Assembly (NCBI GenBank): GCA_000151295.1
Contig: GG745347.1
Location: 288,075 to 352,074 of the forward strand
Reading direction: 5' to 3'
Length of the DNA: 64,000 nt
Origin: Allomyces macrogynus ATCC 38327
Lineage: Eukaryota > Blastocladiomycota > Blastocladiomycetes > Blastocladiales > Blastocladiaceae
Below, piece after piece: positions 12,701 to 24,571 of the stretch (position 1 is its first letter; every line of letters begins with the position of its first letter). The translations under genes and the position numbers were made by a program. The notes below the pieces were generated by a model that was given only the letters and a program-made list of their open reading frames with translations, ran no database searches and was not told the origin of the DNA.

Positions 12701-15490
12701 GAGGGGAGGCCACGCGGGGGTGAGGGCACGAGGCGCGCCGGTGCGGTGCGGCGTGGTGTCGAGACCGCGACGGCCGGATTATCCGGTGCACAAACGCAGG
12801 GCGGGGCGCCCGGTGGTGGCGGTGCGAGTGCGCGCGAGGCAAAGTGGATTGGGGTTGCGTGCGGCAGGTGATCAGTCGATCGTGAGGTTGGGAATGGGCC
12901 AAGCTCGAGCAAATCAGTCGCGCGGTCGAGGCAGGCACAAATGACCCGGCAGCACGTTGCCGCCGAGGACCGGTGCCTTGCGGACAGTTGCCGAAGACGG
13001 TGAGGCGCTTCGACGGGCGCGGCGAGTTGCAGGCGGGACACGATCAACCGCCTTGGAGCTGGTCGGGCCACAGATAGATCGATGAGGGATGGCGGCGTGC
13101 GCTCCGAAGCGGCCTTGCAGCGAGGTGCGGATAGTCGTGTTGACGAACCGTTGACCGGCAGGCAGGGTGGTGGACGAACAGCGAAAGAGATCCTTTGGCC
13201 CGACACTGATCGCTGTGTTGGCGTTCCCCTTGCACGAATCTCGGCGTGCGTGGTCCAGAGCGCGTTTGCTACAGAATGCAGTGAGTGAGTCGTGCCCGCT
13301 GACGTTGCCGGTGGGGCCAGCAAACCGGCGAGCTGTCGAAGTGGAGGAGAGGATGCGGGATGGGAGACGCGGCGACCTGTCTCCCAGCCAGCACGTGCAG
13401 TCACACGCACGCCTGCCACGCCTGTCACGGTAGCGCCTCCACGCCGCTGGGCTGGGAACGAGTTTGCGGCATGCAAAGTTGCAGCGGCTCTGCTGTTACT
13501 GCTGTTGCCGCCCGCTGCCGAGCGCCCTCGTTGCCGCGTGCGATGCCCACAGCGCTTTCTCTCTCTCCCGGAAGGCCGAAATGCTGCTCGACAGGCTCGC
13601 CAAGTGTCCTTTCCAGTCGCTGTGACCCCGACAAGTCGCGCTGTGGCCCCCTCGCCACGCATCGCCTGCCGACTCTCCAACGCGCTCGTGCCTCACTTCT
13701 GCTCGTTGCGGCTGCCGGCTGCCTTCGCTCCCACCAAGCCCGCGACTGCGTCCTCGCCCTTGACGATGCGCTCTCGGTTCCTCCGCTGCCGTCCTGTCTG
13801 CGAGTTTTGCATGCGTGCCGCGTGGAGTGCGCCGTTGTCGTCTTAATCGTCGTCATCGGGACTCGTGGTTCATCTGCGAGTTTGCGACGGGTGCGCCCAC
13901 GGCAACCGACCACGTGCTCGTCGCCTGTCATCCCGACCGCCCCGATCGTTCGCTCCACCACCATCAGCACTGTTTTGCGACTCCCGAAATACCAACTTGC
14001 TCCAACCATGTTGCAACTGCTCCAATATGCCGCAACGTCACGGCCATCGCGCCCTCCCTTGCCCCCGACCCGTCGTCCTGATCCACTGCACGATGGCCGC
14101 GGCACGCTTCAGAGTGCCGCAGTCGCATTGCGCCGTGTTCCCGCCGCTTCCTGCACGAATCACCTGTTGACCTCGCCTTTGCACGTCCCTTGGTCTTTCA
14201 GCTTTATCAATCAGGGCCTCGTTACTGCGCGCGCCTACTCGTCGACTTGAGACCGGTCAATTGCTGCCGCGCGACTTTCGGGCCGCGGTCGCTCTCTTCG
14301 CTCTCTTCTCGCCCAACGTCACTCGGCAAGGCATGGTAAGCGCCGAAAATTGTGAGCGTGCCCACGGCGCACCGACCTCGAGCAGTATTTGGGCTCCCGA
14401 CCAAGAACTCTGACCACCTGCATCATGCTCGAGCCGCTCTTCGAGGGTTGTATTGGACGGGATGTGCACGCCGCTCGTCGATTGGGGCTTCGAGTCGGAC
14501 TATAGATGTCTTGCTTGGTTCGGTCGAGGCCGTCCAGCGTCGTCCTCCGCGCGCAGAAGTTGAATGGGAACTGGATGGGTCGTGTCGGTGGACCTCAAGT
14601 CGCTCCGAATGCCCTCGTCGACGGACGCAAGTCGTTCAAGTCGTCGTCACTGACCACAACTCGTGCGTCGGCAATGGTCGCCACGATATGCGTCGTATAG
14701 ACGGTCACGGTCAAGCACTTCACGCCGTGGCAGTCGCCCGGCGTCTCTGCTACATTATGACGCCGTGTCGAGCGGGAAGAGGTGACTTTCAATCAATACA
14801 CGTTCACGGCCGCGACGAGGCCCGTTTTTCTTGCTCTGTCGGGGCTTCCCGCTGGCGTGTCCCCGTGGGTCCGCGTGAGGAGGACCACGACGCCCGCGCG
14901 TGTGCGCGCGCGACAAAAAACCACACAGAAAAGCTGAGACGGGGAAGGACAGTCAGACGAGACGTCGCCCGACACGCGCAAAGCACTCACGCTCCCCTAC
15001 GGTCAACCCACCCCGCCCATATTACGTCTCCCTTACCCACGCAAACCGCTCGGCGCCTTGGCACACGCACGGCAGCACGAGTCACTGGTCCTTGCCGCGC
15101 TCGCTGTCGCCATCTTGCCGCCGGCCTCCTCGCGCCGCTGCGCTTGCCTGCACGATCTCGACGGTCATTTCGGCGCCTTCCACGCCTGCTGCCCGAGCCC
15201 GGCCGTGGTCGAGCCCGCCAGGGTGGTACGTCGCCGAATCTCGCTTTCATTGCTGCAGCTATCAAGAGGAAGGGTGTGGCAAGAGAAGCCGTCGTCGTCG
15301 TACCAAGCGACGACGGTGTTTGGTCGGCGTGAGTCGCTGCCAACCTGCCCTTGCTTGATACCTGCCTGCCTGCCGGCCTGCCTTCGCCCGGGCGCTACGT
15401 TTGTGGTTCTTGCCCTCTCTGATCAACCGATGCCCGCCATGTGGACGCCTGGTGCAGCCGGACCACCACCACCACCTTGCGCCCGCCGCC
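12701..15490. other. 2.8 kb divergent region without supported gene
   Basis: Separates the TmcB-like gene from CHD1. It is CT-rich, with long frames on both strands, but none has conserved blocks, splice sites that join, or believable composition. It probably holds promoters and 5' leaders of two large regulated genes. Confidence 0.4.
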
Positions 15491-18400
15491 ATGGACGCCG
15501 CCGCCGCCGCCGGTACGCTCTCCCTTCCCTTGCCATCCATCCTCGCTTGTCCAGCACCCTCACCAACCCCCATTCCGCAGGCCACGACGCCAGCGCACCC
15601 TACGGCCCTTCCACCCACGACGACCACCATGACATCGACATGCCCGACGCCACGACCTCTGCGGCCGCCGCCGCCGCCGCCGTCGCCGCATCGGCCGTCC
15701 GCGCGCGCAAGGACGTCGCCGCCGAAGCCGAGCTCGACCCGAGCCTCTACGGCCTGCGCCGGTCGTCGCGCGCGCGCCGGCCCGTGGTGGCAGCCAACGA
15801 CGACGACGACGACGACGACGAAAGTATGGACGATGCGACCGTAGCCGCGGCAGCCGCGGCAGCGCCGTCGCGGAAAAGGCGTACGTGCGAGTTTGATTCG
15901 GCCTCGGAGTGGGGAGACAGAACATTCATTTGTGGTGGTTGGGTGGTGTAGGAATCATCGACTCGGACGACGACGAGAACGTGGACGTTCCCACCGGCCC
16001 GCCCGCGCGCCGCGCGCGCCGGAACGTGGCCGCGTCGGACGACGACGAGGACGACGATGACCATGTCCCGTCACACGCGGCCATGAACCACGACGAGGAC
16101 GATGACGAAGAAGAAGAGGACAGCGACGACGACGCCATGTCGGACGAGTCCGACGGCGACTACGGCCGGCGCACGCGTCGGCGCACGGCGCCCGCACCGC
16201 CACCACCACGTCGTGCCGCCGCCGCCAAGCCGAAACGCCGCGGTCCGCCAGCCAAGTCGAGCAAGAAGGGCGGATCCACGTCGCGTCGCCGCGGCGGTGC
16301 CGATTCGAACGACGACGACGACGACGACGACGAGTACGGCGCGGTGCGGTTCTCGACGCGCGCGCGCGCCAGCGTGTCGTACAACTACGCCGACGCCGAC
16401 AGCGACGAGTTTCTCGAGGACGACGACGACGCGTCATCGTGGGTCGCGCCCGTCACGGTGCCAACACCCGCGTCCACCGAGCCGACGATCGAGCAAGTGC
16501 TTGACCACCGCGTGGTGCCCGCGACGGGCGACGACGGCACCGTCGACGAGACGGTGCCGCCAACGACGGAACTGCTGATCAAGTGGAAGGACCGATCGCA
16601 CCTGCACAACACGTGGGAGACGGATGCGGCACTGCGCGGTGTGCGTGGCGCGAAAAAAGTGCAAAACTACCTGCGGTATCTCGCGCAGATTGACTCGGCC
16701 GCGGTCGAAGACGACGAGCAAGAGGAGCGCGACGTGGAACTCGAGTTGCGGCGCGCGTTGCTCGACGAGCACAAGCACGTGGACCGCGTCTTGGCCGTCC
16801 GTGCCGCGGTCGACCCGCACACGGGCGCTGAGATTTCAGAGTACCTGTGCAAGTGGAAACGGCTCGAGTACCGCGACGCGACCTGGGAGCCCGCGCACTT
16901 GATTGCGCCAGCGTTCCAGGCCGAGATTGATGCGTTCTATGCGCGCGCGCACCACCCGTATTTACCGCACAAGGGCCGGTTCTATGGGCCGAATGAGAAA
17001 CGGCCGAAATGGACGGCGCGCGAACAGCCGAGTTATGTGACGGGCGGTGAGTTGCGCGAGTACCAGCTGCTCGGCGTCGCGTGGATGCTCGCGCTCTGGT
17101 CGCGCAACGAGAACGGGATCTTGGCCGACGAAATGGGCCTCGGCAAGACGGTGCAGACGATCACGGCGCTGAATATGCTCATGCGCGAGCACAAGGTGCA
17201 CGGCCCGTTCTTGGTCGTCGTGCCGCTCTCGGTCATCCACTCATGGCAGTCGGAGTTTGCCAAGTGGGCGCCCGAGATGAACGTGATCGTCTACATTGGG
17301 TCACGCGAGTCGCGCGCATTGATTCGCGAGCACGAAATGTTCTTGGACGGCGCGCCGGCCAATTCGACGGGCCGCGCCAAGTCGGCGCGGCAGCAGCACC
17401 TCAAGTTCAACGTTCTGCTCACGACGTTTGAGCTTATTCTCAAGGACCAGGACGACCTGCGCGCGATCAAGTGGGCGTACTTGGCGGTCGACGAGGCGCA
17501 CCGGCTCAAGAACGCGGCGTCGCAGTTGCACGAGGCGCTCAAGGAGTTTCACACGGCGAACCGGCTTCTGATCACGGGCACGCCGCTGCAGAACACGGTG
17601 GGCGAACTGAACGCATTGATTCAGTTTTTGATGCCCGACAAGTTTGCCGACCTCGAGGACTTTGATTTCTCGTTTGGCGCCGAAGGGCAGGAGGATAAGA
17701 TTCGGCAACTGCACGAGCGGTTGCGGCCGTACATGCTGCGGCGGCTCAAGCGCGACGTGGAAAAGTCGTTGCCGAACAAGTCGGAACGCATCTTGCGTGT
17801 CGACTTGGCACCGCTGCAGGTGCACTACTACAAGTCGATCCTGACGCGCAATTTCGCAGCGCTCAACAAGGGCGTGAACGCCGGGCACCAAGTGTCGCTG
17901 CTGAACGTCATGGCCGAGTTGAAAAAGGCGTCGAACCACCCGTTCCTGTTCCCGTCGGCCGAGGACGCCGTTCTCGGTGCCGCCGGCGCCGCGACCCCGG
18001 CCGACGCGCTCAAGGCGCTGCTCATGAACTCGGGCAAGATGCTGCTGCTCGACAAGCTGCTCACGCGACTCAAGCAGGGCGGCCACCGTGTGCTGATTTT
18101 TTCGCAAATGGTGCGGCTGCTCGATATCTTGACCGACTACCTGGTCCTGCGCGACTACAAGTTCCAGCGGCTCGACGGGTCGGTCTCGGCCGAGCAGCGC
18201 AAGAAGGCCGTCGAGCACTTTAACGCGCCGGACTCGCCCGATTTTGTGTTCTTGCTCTCGACGCGTGCCGGCGGGCTCGGACTCAACTTGACGACGGCCG
18301 ACACGGTCATTATTTTCGATTCCGACTGGAACCCGCAAAACGACTTGCAGGCGCAGGCGCGCGCGCACCGCATCGGGCAGACCAAGACGGTGAATGTCTA

Positions 18401-21377
18401 CCGGCTGGTCTCCAAGGACACAATCGAGGAAGAGATTATCGAGCGCGCGAAACGCAAGATGATTCTCGAGTACTGCATCATCAAGCAAATGGACACGTCT
18501 GGGCGGCACGTCTTGCAGCAAAAAGGTCTTTCGGTGGCCAACAACACGGCCGCGGCGATGCTCAAGATGCCGAGCCACGACAAGATGTCGAAGGACGAAA
18601 TGGCGGCGATTTTGAAGTTTGGCGCGCAGAGCATGTTTACGCGCGACGAAGCGCAGGATAAGCTCGAGGACGTTGACTTGGACGATATCTTGGCGCGCGC
18701 CGAGGAGCGCGAGGCCAAAGAAAAGGCGGCGTTGCAGGAACTCGAGGGCGCCGTGACCGCCGACGCGAACGGCGAGGGCGGCGCTGCAGCGGCGGGTAGC
18801 TCGGCATCGGCCGAGTTCTTGCAGCAGTTCCAAGTGACCGAGTTCCAGTTTGACCAGTTGACGTGGGACGACATTATCCCCGAGGCCGAGCGCAAGGCTG
18901 CCGAGGAGGAGGAACTGCGCCGGCAAGAGGAGGAGATGCGCAAGCAAGAGGAGGCGCTGCTGCTGCGCAAATACAAGAAACAGCGCGCCGCCGGTGGCGC
19001 CGCGGCACTGGTCGCGGGCGACGACGAGCCCGCCGCAACCGCTGCCGCCGCTGCCCCAGCCAAGAAGAAGCGCGGTGCCGCCAAGGCAGCCGCCGCCGCG
19101 AGCAAGTCCATGACCCCGCCCGACGCCGACCTGTCTGACAAGGAGCTGCGCGCTCTCTCTCGCGCGCTCACGCGGTTCGGCGACATGGCTGCACGGCGCG
19201 ACGCGATTCTCGCCGACGCGAACCTGACCGACCGCGACCCGGCGGCCATGGCCGCCGTCGCCGCCGAAATGATTGCCGTGTGCGAGGCCGCCGTTGCTGA
19301 CCGACTCGGCGCGCCCGCAGCCACCCGGTCCACACGCGCCGTTACGACCGATTTCCGCGGCGTGCCGATCAACGCGTCGCAGGTGGTCGCGCGCGTGCGC
19401 GACTTGTCGGCGCTGTGCGCGGTGCTTGCACCGCACGCGGCGCAGAGTAACGCGGCACTGCTCGCGTACCGGATCCCGCACCCGCTGAAACCCGTGACGA
19501 ATTGGTCGACGGCGTGGACGCCGCGCGAGGACTCGATGCTCGTTGTGGGAGTCTACCGGCACGGGTTTGGCAACTGGATGAAGATGCGCGACGACGCGGC
19601 GCTCGATCTGGGCGCGAAAATGTTCTTGCTCGAGGAAGAGAAGGAGAAGATTCCGCGCCAGGAACATCTCGCGCGGCGTGCCGAGTACGTGATCAAGGTG
19701 CTCGGGGACAAATATAACTCGACGCACGGGGGTGGTGCAGCGACAGCGGCGACGGCGGGTGCGGAGCCAGGGAGGGCGCGATCGCCGTCGACGGTGCCGC
19801 CGGCGGAGAGTGATCTGTCGGACCTCGACTCGGCGGGCGAGGCAGACTCGCCCGTGCCGGCGGCGGCGCCGAAGAAGGGTCGTGGCAAGGCGGCCGCGCC
19901 GAAACCCGCGGCCAAGCGCGCCAAGCTCGACGCGGCCCCGGCGAAACGTGCCACCGCTAAGGACGCAGCAACCGCCGAAAAGAAGCCGCGCCGAGCAGCA
20001 GCGACCACGGCAGCGAAGGGCAAAACGGCTAAGGCGAGCAAGAAGGTCGCGCCCGCGTCCCCGCCCACGTCGACTCCCTCGTCGCCGCACACCTCAGCGG
20101 CCCCTGCGGCAACATCGTCGTCGACCTTGGCGCGCGCGCCGCACGTCACCTACGCCGACTTGGACTCAGACATTGACTACGACCTCGACGCGTGCAAGGC
20201 GTGCATGAAGCCCGTGCGCAAGGAACTACGACGGCTGCGCGATACGCCGAGTATTGCGAATGCGCAGGAAAAGGTGGCCGTGACGTCCGAGTGTCTGCGC
20301 GTGATTGGCGCGCAGGTCGAGAAGCAGGAAGCGAACTTGCAGACGGATTTGTGGAAGTACGTCGCCGAGTGGTTTCCTAACCGGCCGAGCTGGGCCGCGA
20401 TCAAGACGCTCTACTACAAGCTCATCAACAAGAGCCGGACATCGTCCACGTCGGCGCCGGCACCAGCGGCTGTCGCCGGGGCCAAGCGCAACGACTCGAA
20501 CGATTTGCCGTCGGCGCCCGTGTCGACGGGCAACGGCATGCCCGTTGGGAATGGGACCCCAACTGCGCCGAGACCCGACCCGTTGTCGGCCACGGCCGCG
20601 TCCCCACCGGCACCACCAAGTGCAATGGTCGCGACCCCGACACCGCACCAGGCCGAGTCGCGCAGCAACGAGTCCTACTCGCGGCACAGTGGGTCGAACC
20701 GGCCGCGCGACCGCCGCGACTCGTACTCGCGCGACGCGCACATGCGCGACGCTCCTCCGCCACCGCCACCAGCATCGTCCTCGTCGCGACCCTCGTACGA
20801 GTACGCGCGCGACCGCGACCACCGGGACCATCACCGCGACCGGCCTTCGCGCGACTACCACCGGGACTCGCACGGCCGAGACTCGCGTGATTATGGCCGT
20901 GACCGAGACCGCGAACGGGACCGGGATCGCGAGCGGGACCGGGACTACCCGCACCACCGCAGCAGCGACCGCGGCGACCGCGATCGGGACCGGGACTACC
21001 ACCACCGCGATCACCGGGACCGGGGCCGGGACTACGATCGCCGCGATCGGGACTACCACCACCGCGACAACCACCGCGACCGAGGGTCGTGGGACGGCCC
21101 CTCGCGCGACCGGCGCACGTCGAATGGTGGTGGTGGGCCGTCCGGACGGCCCAGTAACGGCGCCGGCTACCCGCCGTACCGCGGCCACTCGCGCGACTCG
21201 TCGCGGCTCCCGCCGCCGCCGCCCGTGCCGGGCCGCGTGCATTCGTCCACGCCCGTGGATGAGTTTGGCCGCCGGATTCCCGACGCGATGGTGGCGACTC
21301 CCGGACAGGTGTCGCGGTCGCCGTCGGTCGCGGACGTGCCGAATCCGAGTGCGGCGCCGTGGCATCATCGGGGATGA
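15491..21377 (+). CDS. CHD1: CHD1-type ATP-dependent chromatin remodeller
   Basis: Slides and spaces nucleosomes behind RNA polymerase II. Exons are 15491-15512, 15581-15880 and 15952-21377 (1915 residues); donors are GTACGC and GTACGT, both phase 1. Order: acidic and Ala-rich N-terminus; tandem chromodomains ([13 protein letters not shown] near residue 320; [15 protein letters not shown] near 410); and a SNF2 ATPase with the Walker A segment DEMGLGKT near 500 and DEAH near 620. The helicase C-lobe ([13 protein letters not shown] near 823, ARAHRIGQ near 910) is followed by a SANT-SLIDE-like region (about 1170-1365) and the C-terminal helical CHCT domain (about 1520-1610). The tail, about 1720-1830, is an extreme Arg/Asp/His run. 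Function is secure from domain order. Confidence 0.96.
20790..21112 (+). repeat. Arg/Asp dipeptide-rich coding repeat in CHD1 tail
   Basis: Imperfect repeats of CGCGACCGGGAC and CACCGGGAC type encode RD, RE, HRD and YHRD units over about 105 residues. This is an in-frame low-complexity tract within the last exon. Confidence 0.8.
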
Positions 21378-21828
21378 AGGGGAGGGAGGGATGAGGAGGT
21401 TGCTGTAGGAAGCGAAAGACGGTGTCTGAATTTTAGAGTTATTTATTGTCTCAGTTCCGGCCTGAACCACGTCTGAGCATCGGCAGCCAAATATAGACAC
21501 ACGAGTCTGTTCGTGCCACTTCGTTGAGGTCATAATGAAAATCGATGCGTTGACGCGAGGCGCTCACCACTGTGCCCTCTCCTCCGTCTGTCGCGCCCGC
21601 AGCACTTTGCACCAAGCATCCACGGTCATGCCAAGGTGCCAGAGTTGCTGACATGAATTGCCACCCACTTGATCTACCCAAGGGAAAAGAGACGCAATCG
21701 ACGTGCTTGACACGGCACTCAATATCTGCTCGGAACGGCCAATTCACGCATCGGTCGCAGAGGTAGGGCAGCTACTGTATCAAGAACCAAAACGGAATCA
21801 CAGCCAAAAACGACCACCTCGGTCACGC
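21378..21828. other. Convergent 3' intergenic region
   Basis: 3' ends of CHD1 and the small mitochondrial-type gene meet here. No further feature seen. Confidence 0.35.
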
Positions 21829-22262
21829 TCATGCGTTGTTGATCGGGACGACGAGACTTGGGTCGTCCTTCATGTGGTGTGCGTGGAACCCGAGCCGGTT
21901 CGGCAGGAACGTGATCTTCTTTTGGAACCCGACGTAGGTGCGGAACGTGGCCGAGGCACGGGGCGGGCCACCGACGTGACCACGGCGCTGGCGACGGCGC
22001 TTGGCCTGAATAATTGGAGAGATTGGCGGGTCAGCGAGTGGCGGCGTGCAGTACGGCATGGTGCAGACATAGTGTCGCGAACCTTGAGCATTGTCTTGTA
22101 CTTGTTGGTCTTGCGGCCCTTGTTGTCGTGCTTGAGCCAATGGATGGCGCGCGCGGCGGCCGACGTGGTTGATGGTGCCGGTGCTGCTGGGCGGGCAGTC
22201 GAGGCAACGGCGAATCGGGCCGGCGCGCGGGCGCGCAGGGCCATACGGGCAAGTGCGCTCAT
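21829..22262 (-). CDS. Small basic protein with mitochondrial-type N-terminus
   Basis: Exons 22262-22083 and 22005-21829 give 118 residues; the intron (donor GTTCGC, acceptor TTCAG) is phase 0. The N-terminus (MSALARMALRARAPARFAVAS) is Arg/Ala-rich without acid residues, as in mitochondrial presequences. The mature part is basic (HWLKHDNKGRKTNKY, AKRRRQRRGHVGG) and ends KKITFLPNRLGFHAHHM and VVPINNA. Size, charge and targeting signal suggest a mitochondrial ribosomal protein, but I cannot name the family. It is divergent from CDC50 across 490 bases. Confidence 0.65.
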
Positions 22263-22751
22263 GGTGTTGCAGCAAGTCGCGGTCAAAAATGAGCGGCCTG
22301 ACGGCGGGATTCGAGGTGCTGCACGGCCACGATCAGCACTTCCGAAGTTCAGCAGCGAGCCGGATTTGATTTTGTTGGTTTGATCTCGAATGTGGCTTGC
22401 GGTCGGTTGTGGCTTGCCGCTTCAGCGGCAGATTCGCCAAGGACGCCAACGGCAAAAAGGTCGCGTCTTGGCTGCAACTTGGTCCACGAACATTGCTGCT
22501 CCAGGACCGGCGCCGTCGCCCAATCTCCACTGCCCGCTCGCACCAGCACCCGCTAACCTGCTGCAATCCACTGCCTCGCTCGCCTTGCCGCTGGCGTCGC
22601 GTCGCATCCATCGCGCCGCCCCGAGTCGGCCGCACCGGCTCCCGCTCCGTCCACGGCAGCCCCACCACCTTCCGCTGCGCCGCACGCAGTTCAACCCCCG
22701 CTGAGCAAGACCCACCCACCCGACGCGTGCCGAGCGACCTAACCTGTGATC
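22263..22751. other. Divergent promoter region
   Basis: Short region between the small mitochondrial-type gene and the CDC50/LEM3 gene, with pyrimidine-rich tracts before the CDC50 ATG. No TATA box is obvious. Confidence 0.4.
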
Positions 22752-24276
22752 ATGAGCGACGACAAGCCCAAGACGCGGCGGCCCGCGAGTACGTTACCGC
22801 TCGCAAGGCTGGCGATGCATCGCGGCCAATCCCTGTCCCTTCCGCCCGTGATCCAATTTCCAACCAACCAACCGATCGTCTGCTTCAATAGACACGGCGT
22901 TCAAGCAGCAGCGTCTCAAGGCGTGGCAGCCGCTGCTCACGCCCAAGAGTGTGCTCCCGACGCTCTTTATTCTTGGCGTGATTTTCGCGCCGCTTGGCGC
23001 GTTCCTGTGGCACACGTCGTCTTCTGTGCGTGGACCCTCCCCCCCCCCCCATCTCGCACTCTCAGATCGTACCTGACCCTGTTGGTCCCTCTTCCAGGTC
23101 TCGGAACTCGTCATCGACTACACTCAATGCTCCAAGGCCTCGCCGACGCTCTCGGCGCCGACCACGTCGATCGCCGCGCTTTCGGCGCCGGGCGTCACGG
23201 CGGGACCCAACGTGCAGTGGAAGTACGACAACAACCAGTGCACGCTCGTCTTTACGCTGCCTGCCGATTTCCCGAAACCCGTGTTTCTCTACTACCGCCT
23301 CACCAATTTTTACCAAAATCACCGTCGGTGCGTGCATCTTCCTCGCTGTGGTCGCTTGCAATTGCCCCGCCGCTGGGCTGTCCGATGTTTTCTGGGCCCT
23401 GACCGCCGCGTCCCTACGTCCAGTTACGTCAAGTCGTTTGACCCGAGCCAGCTCAAGGGTCTGACGGTCACAGCCGACACGATCGAGTCCAACTGCAAGC
23501 CGCTCGGCAAGGTGCCCGGGTCGACCAACAATGCCGTCTACTACCCGTGCGGCCTGATCGCCAACTCCATGTTCAACGGTGCGCATTGCCGTCTGCCCCC
23601 CCCCCCCCCCCCCGGTTCCTCGGCACTCCTCAGCTCACCCTCATCCCTCAACCAGACACGATCAGCGACCTGGTCACGACGGGCAACAACCCGACGACCT
23701 ACCAGTTCAGCGACAAGGGGATCGCGTGGCCCGCCGACGCGTCCAAGTACGTCAAGCCCGCCAACTTCGACTATGCGACCAACGTGCCGCCGCCCAACTG
23801 GGTCAAGAAGTACGGCCCGGCGTGGAACGCGTCCAACTTGCCGGACCTGTCGCGCAACGAGCGGTTCCAAGTGTGGATGCGTACCGCCGGGTTGCCCAAC
23901 TTCCGCAAACTCTATGGGCGCAACGACAATGCCGACTTGCCGGCGGGCACGTACCAGATGACGATCGACGACAGTACGTTTTTTTTTCACGCTTGGTTTC
24001 GAGCGGTCGAGCATGGGTCGCTGTACTAATGGTGGTGAACAATTAGACTTTGTCGTGACGAGTTTTGGCGGGACCAAGTCGGTCGTGATCTCGACGGTCT
24101 CGTTTTTGGGCGGCAAGAACCCGTTCCTCGGGTACGCCTACGTGGCCGTCGGGTCGGTGTGCATCTTGTTGTCGGTCATCTTTGCGGCGCGGCACCTTTA
24201 CAGCCCGCGCAAGCTCGGCGACCACACGTACCTGTCGTGGAACCACCAGCCGCCGCCCAACTCGGGCAACAACTAA
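22752..24276 (+). CDS. CDC50/LEM3-like: CDC50/LEM3 family subunit of P4-ATPase flippase
   Basis: Accessory subunit that lets P4-ATPases leave the ER and flip phospholipids. Exons are 22752-22788, 22892-23025, 23098-23327, 23424-23578, 23656-23973 and 24047-24276, giving 367 residues with matching phases. Family marks: FKQQRLKAWQPLLTPKSVLP before the first membrane helix; IDYTQC; FYQNHRRYVKSFD; CGLIANSMFNDT; FRKLYGRN; and NFVVTSFGGTKSVVISTVSF leading to GGKNPFLGYAYVAVG and the second helix. Donors are GTACGT, GTGCGT, GTGCGT, GTGCGC and GTACGT. Two introns contain long C runs. Confidence 0.95.
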
Positions 24277-24571
24277 AGGTGCGACGCGTGCGGTGTGTGC
24301 TCGTTTGTGTTCTTTTTTGACGACGATGGTGGCCCCTCCGTTGCTGCCGCTGCCTCGGTGCTCGTGTCGCTCCACGTTTTCTTTTGCTTTGCAACTTGGG
24401 TCCGCGCCTATGTTTTTTCCCCCCTGCCGCGTGCGCGGTTTGATCGATACAAACAGTTTCCGTTCGTCGATGTGGGTGACCTCCCAATGTGGCAGCACGA
24501 CTCTCCGCTCAGCGGTTCAAAGAGGGTGGACAAGCAAGAATCAGCGCGTCTCCATCTACTTCTCGAGTAAT

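Noticed and set aside
12394..13680. 428-codon minus-strand frame
   Set aside because: It is out of frame with the TmcB-like first exon it overlaps, and its Arg/Ser/Pro composition is typical of chance frames in GC-rich leaders.
14352..15332. 326-codon plus-strand frame upstream of CHD1
   Set aside because: No conserved segment, Arg/His-rich composition, and overlapping alternatives of equal quality; treated as leader or intergenic DNA.
17301..20090. 929-codon open frame on the minus strand
   Set aside because: Antisense shadow of CHD1. The plus strand has unmistakable SNF2 motifs, and GC-rich codons leave the opposite strand open.
20226..21533. 435-codon minus-strand frame opposite the CHD1 tail
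   Set aside because: Val/Arg alternation is the reverse reading of the Arg/Asp repeats; not an independent gene.
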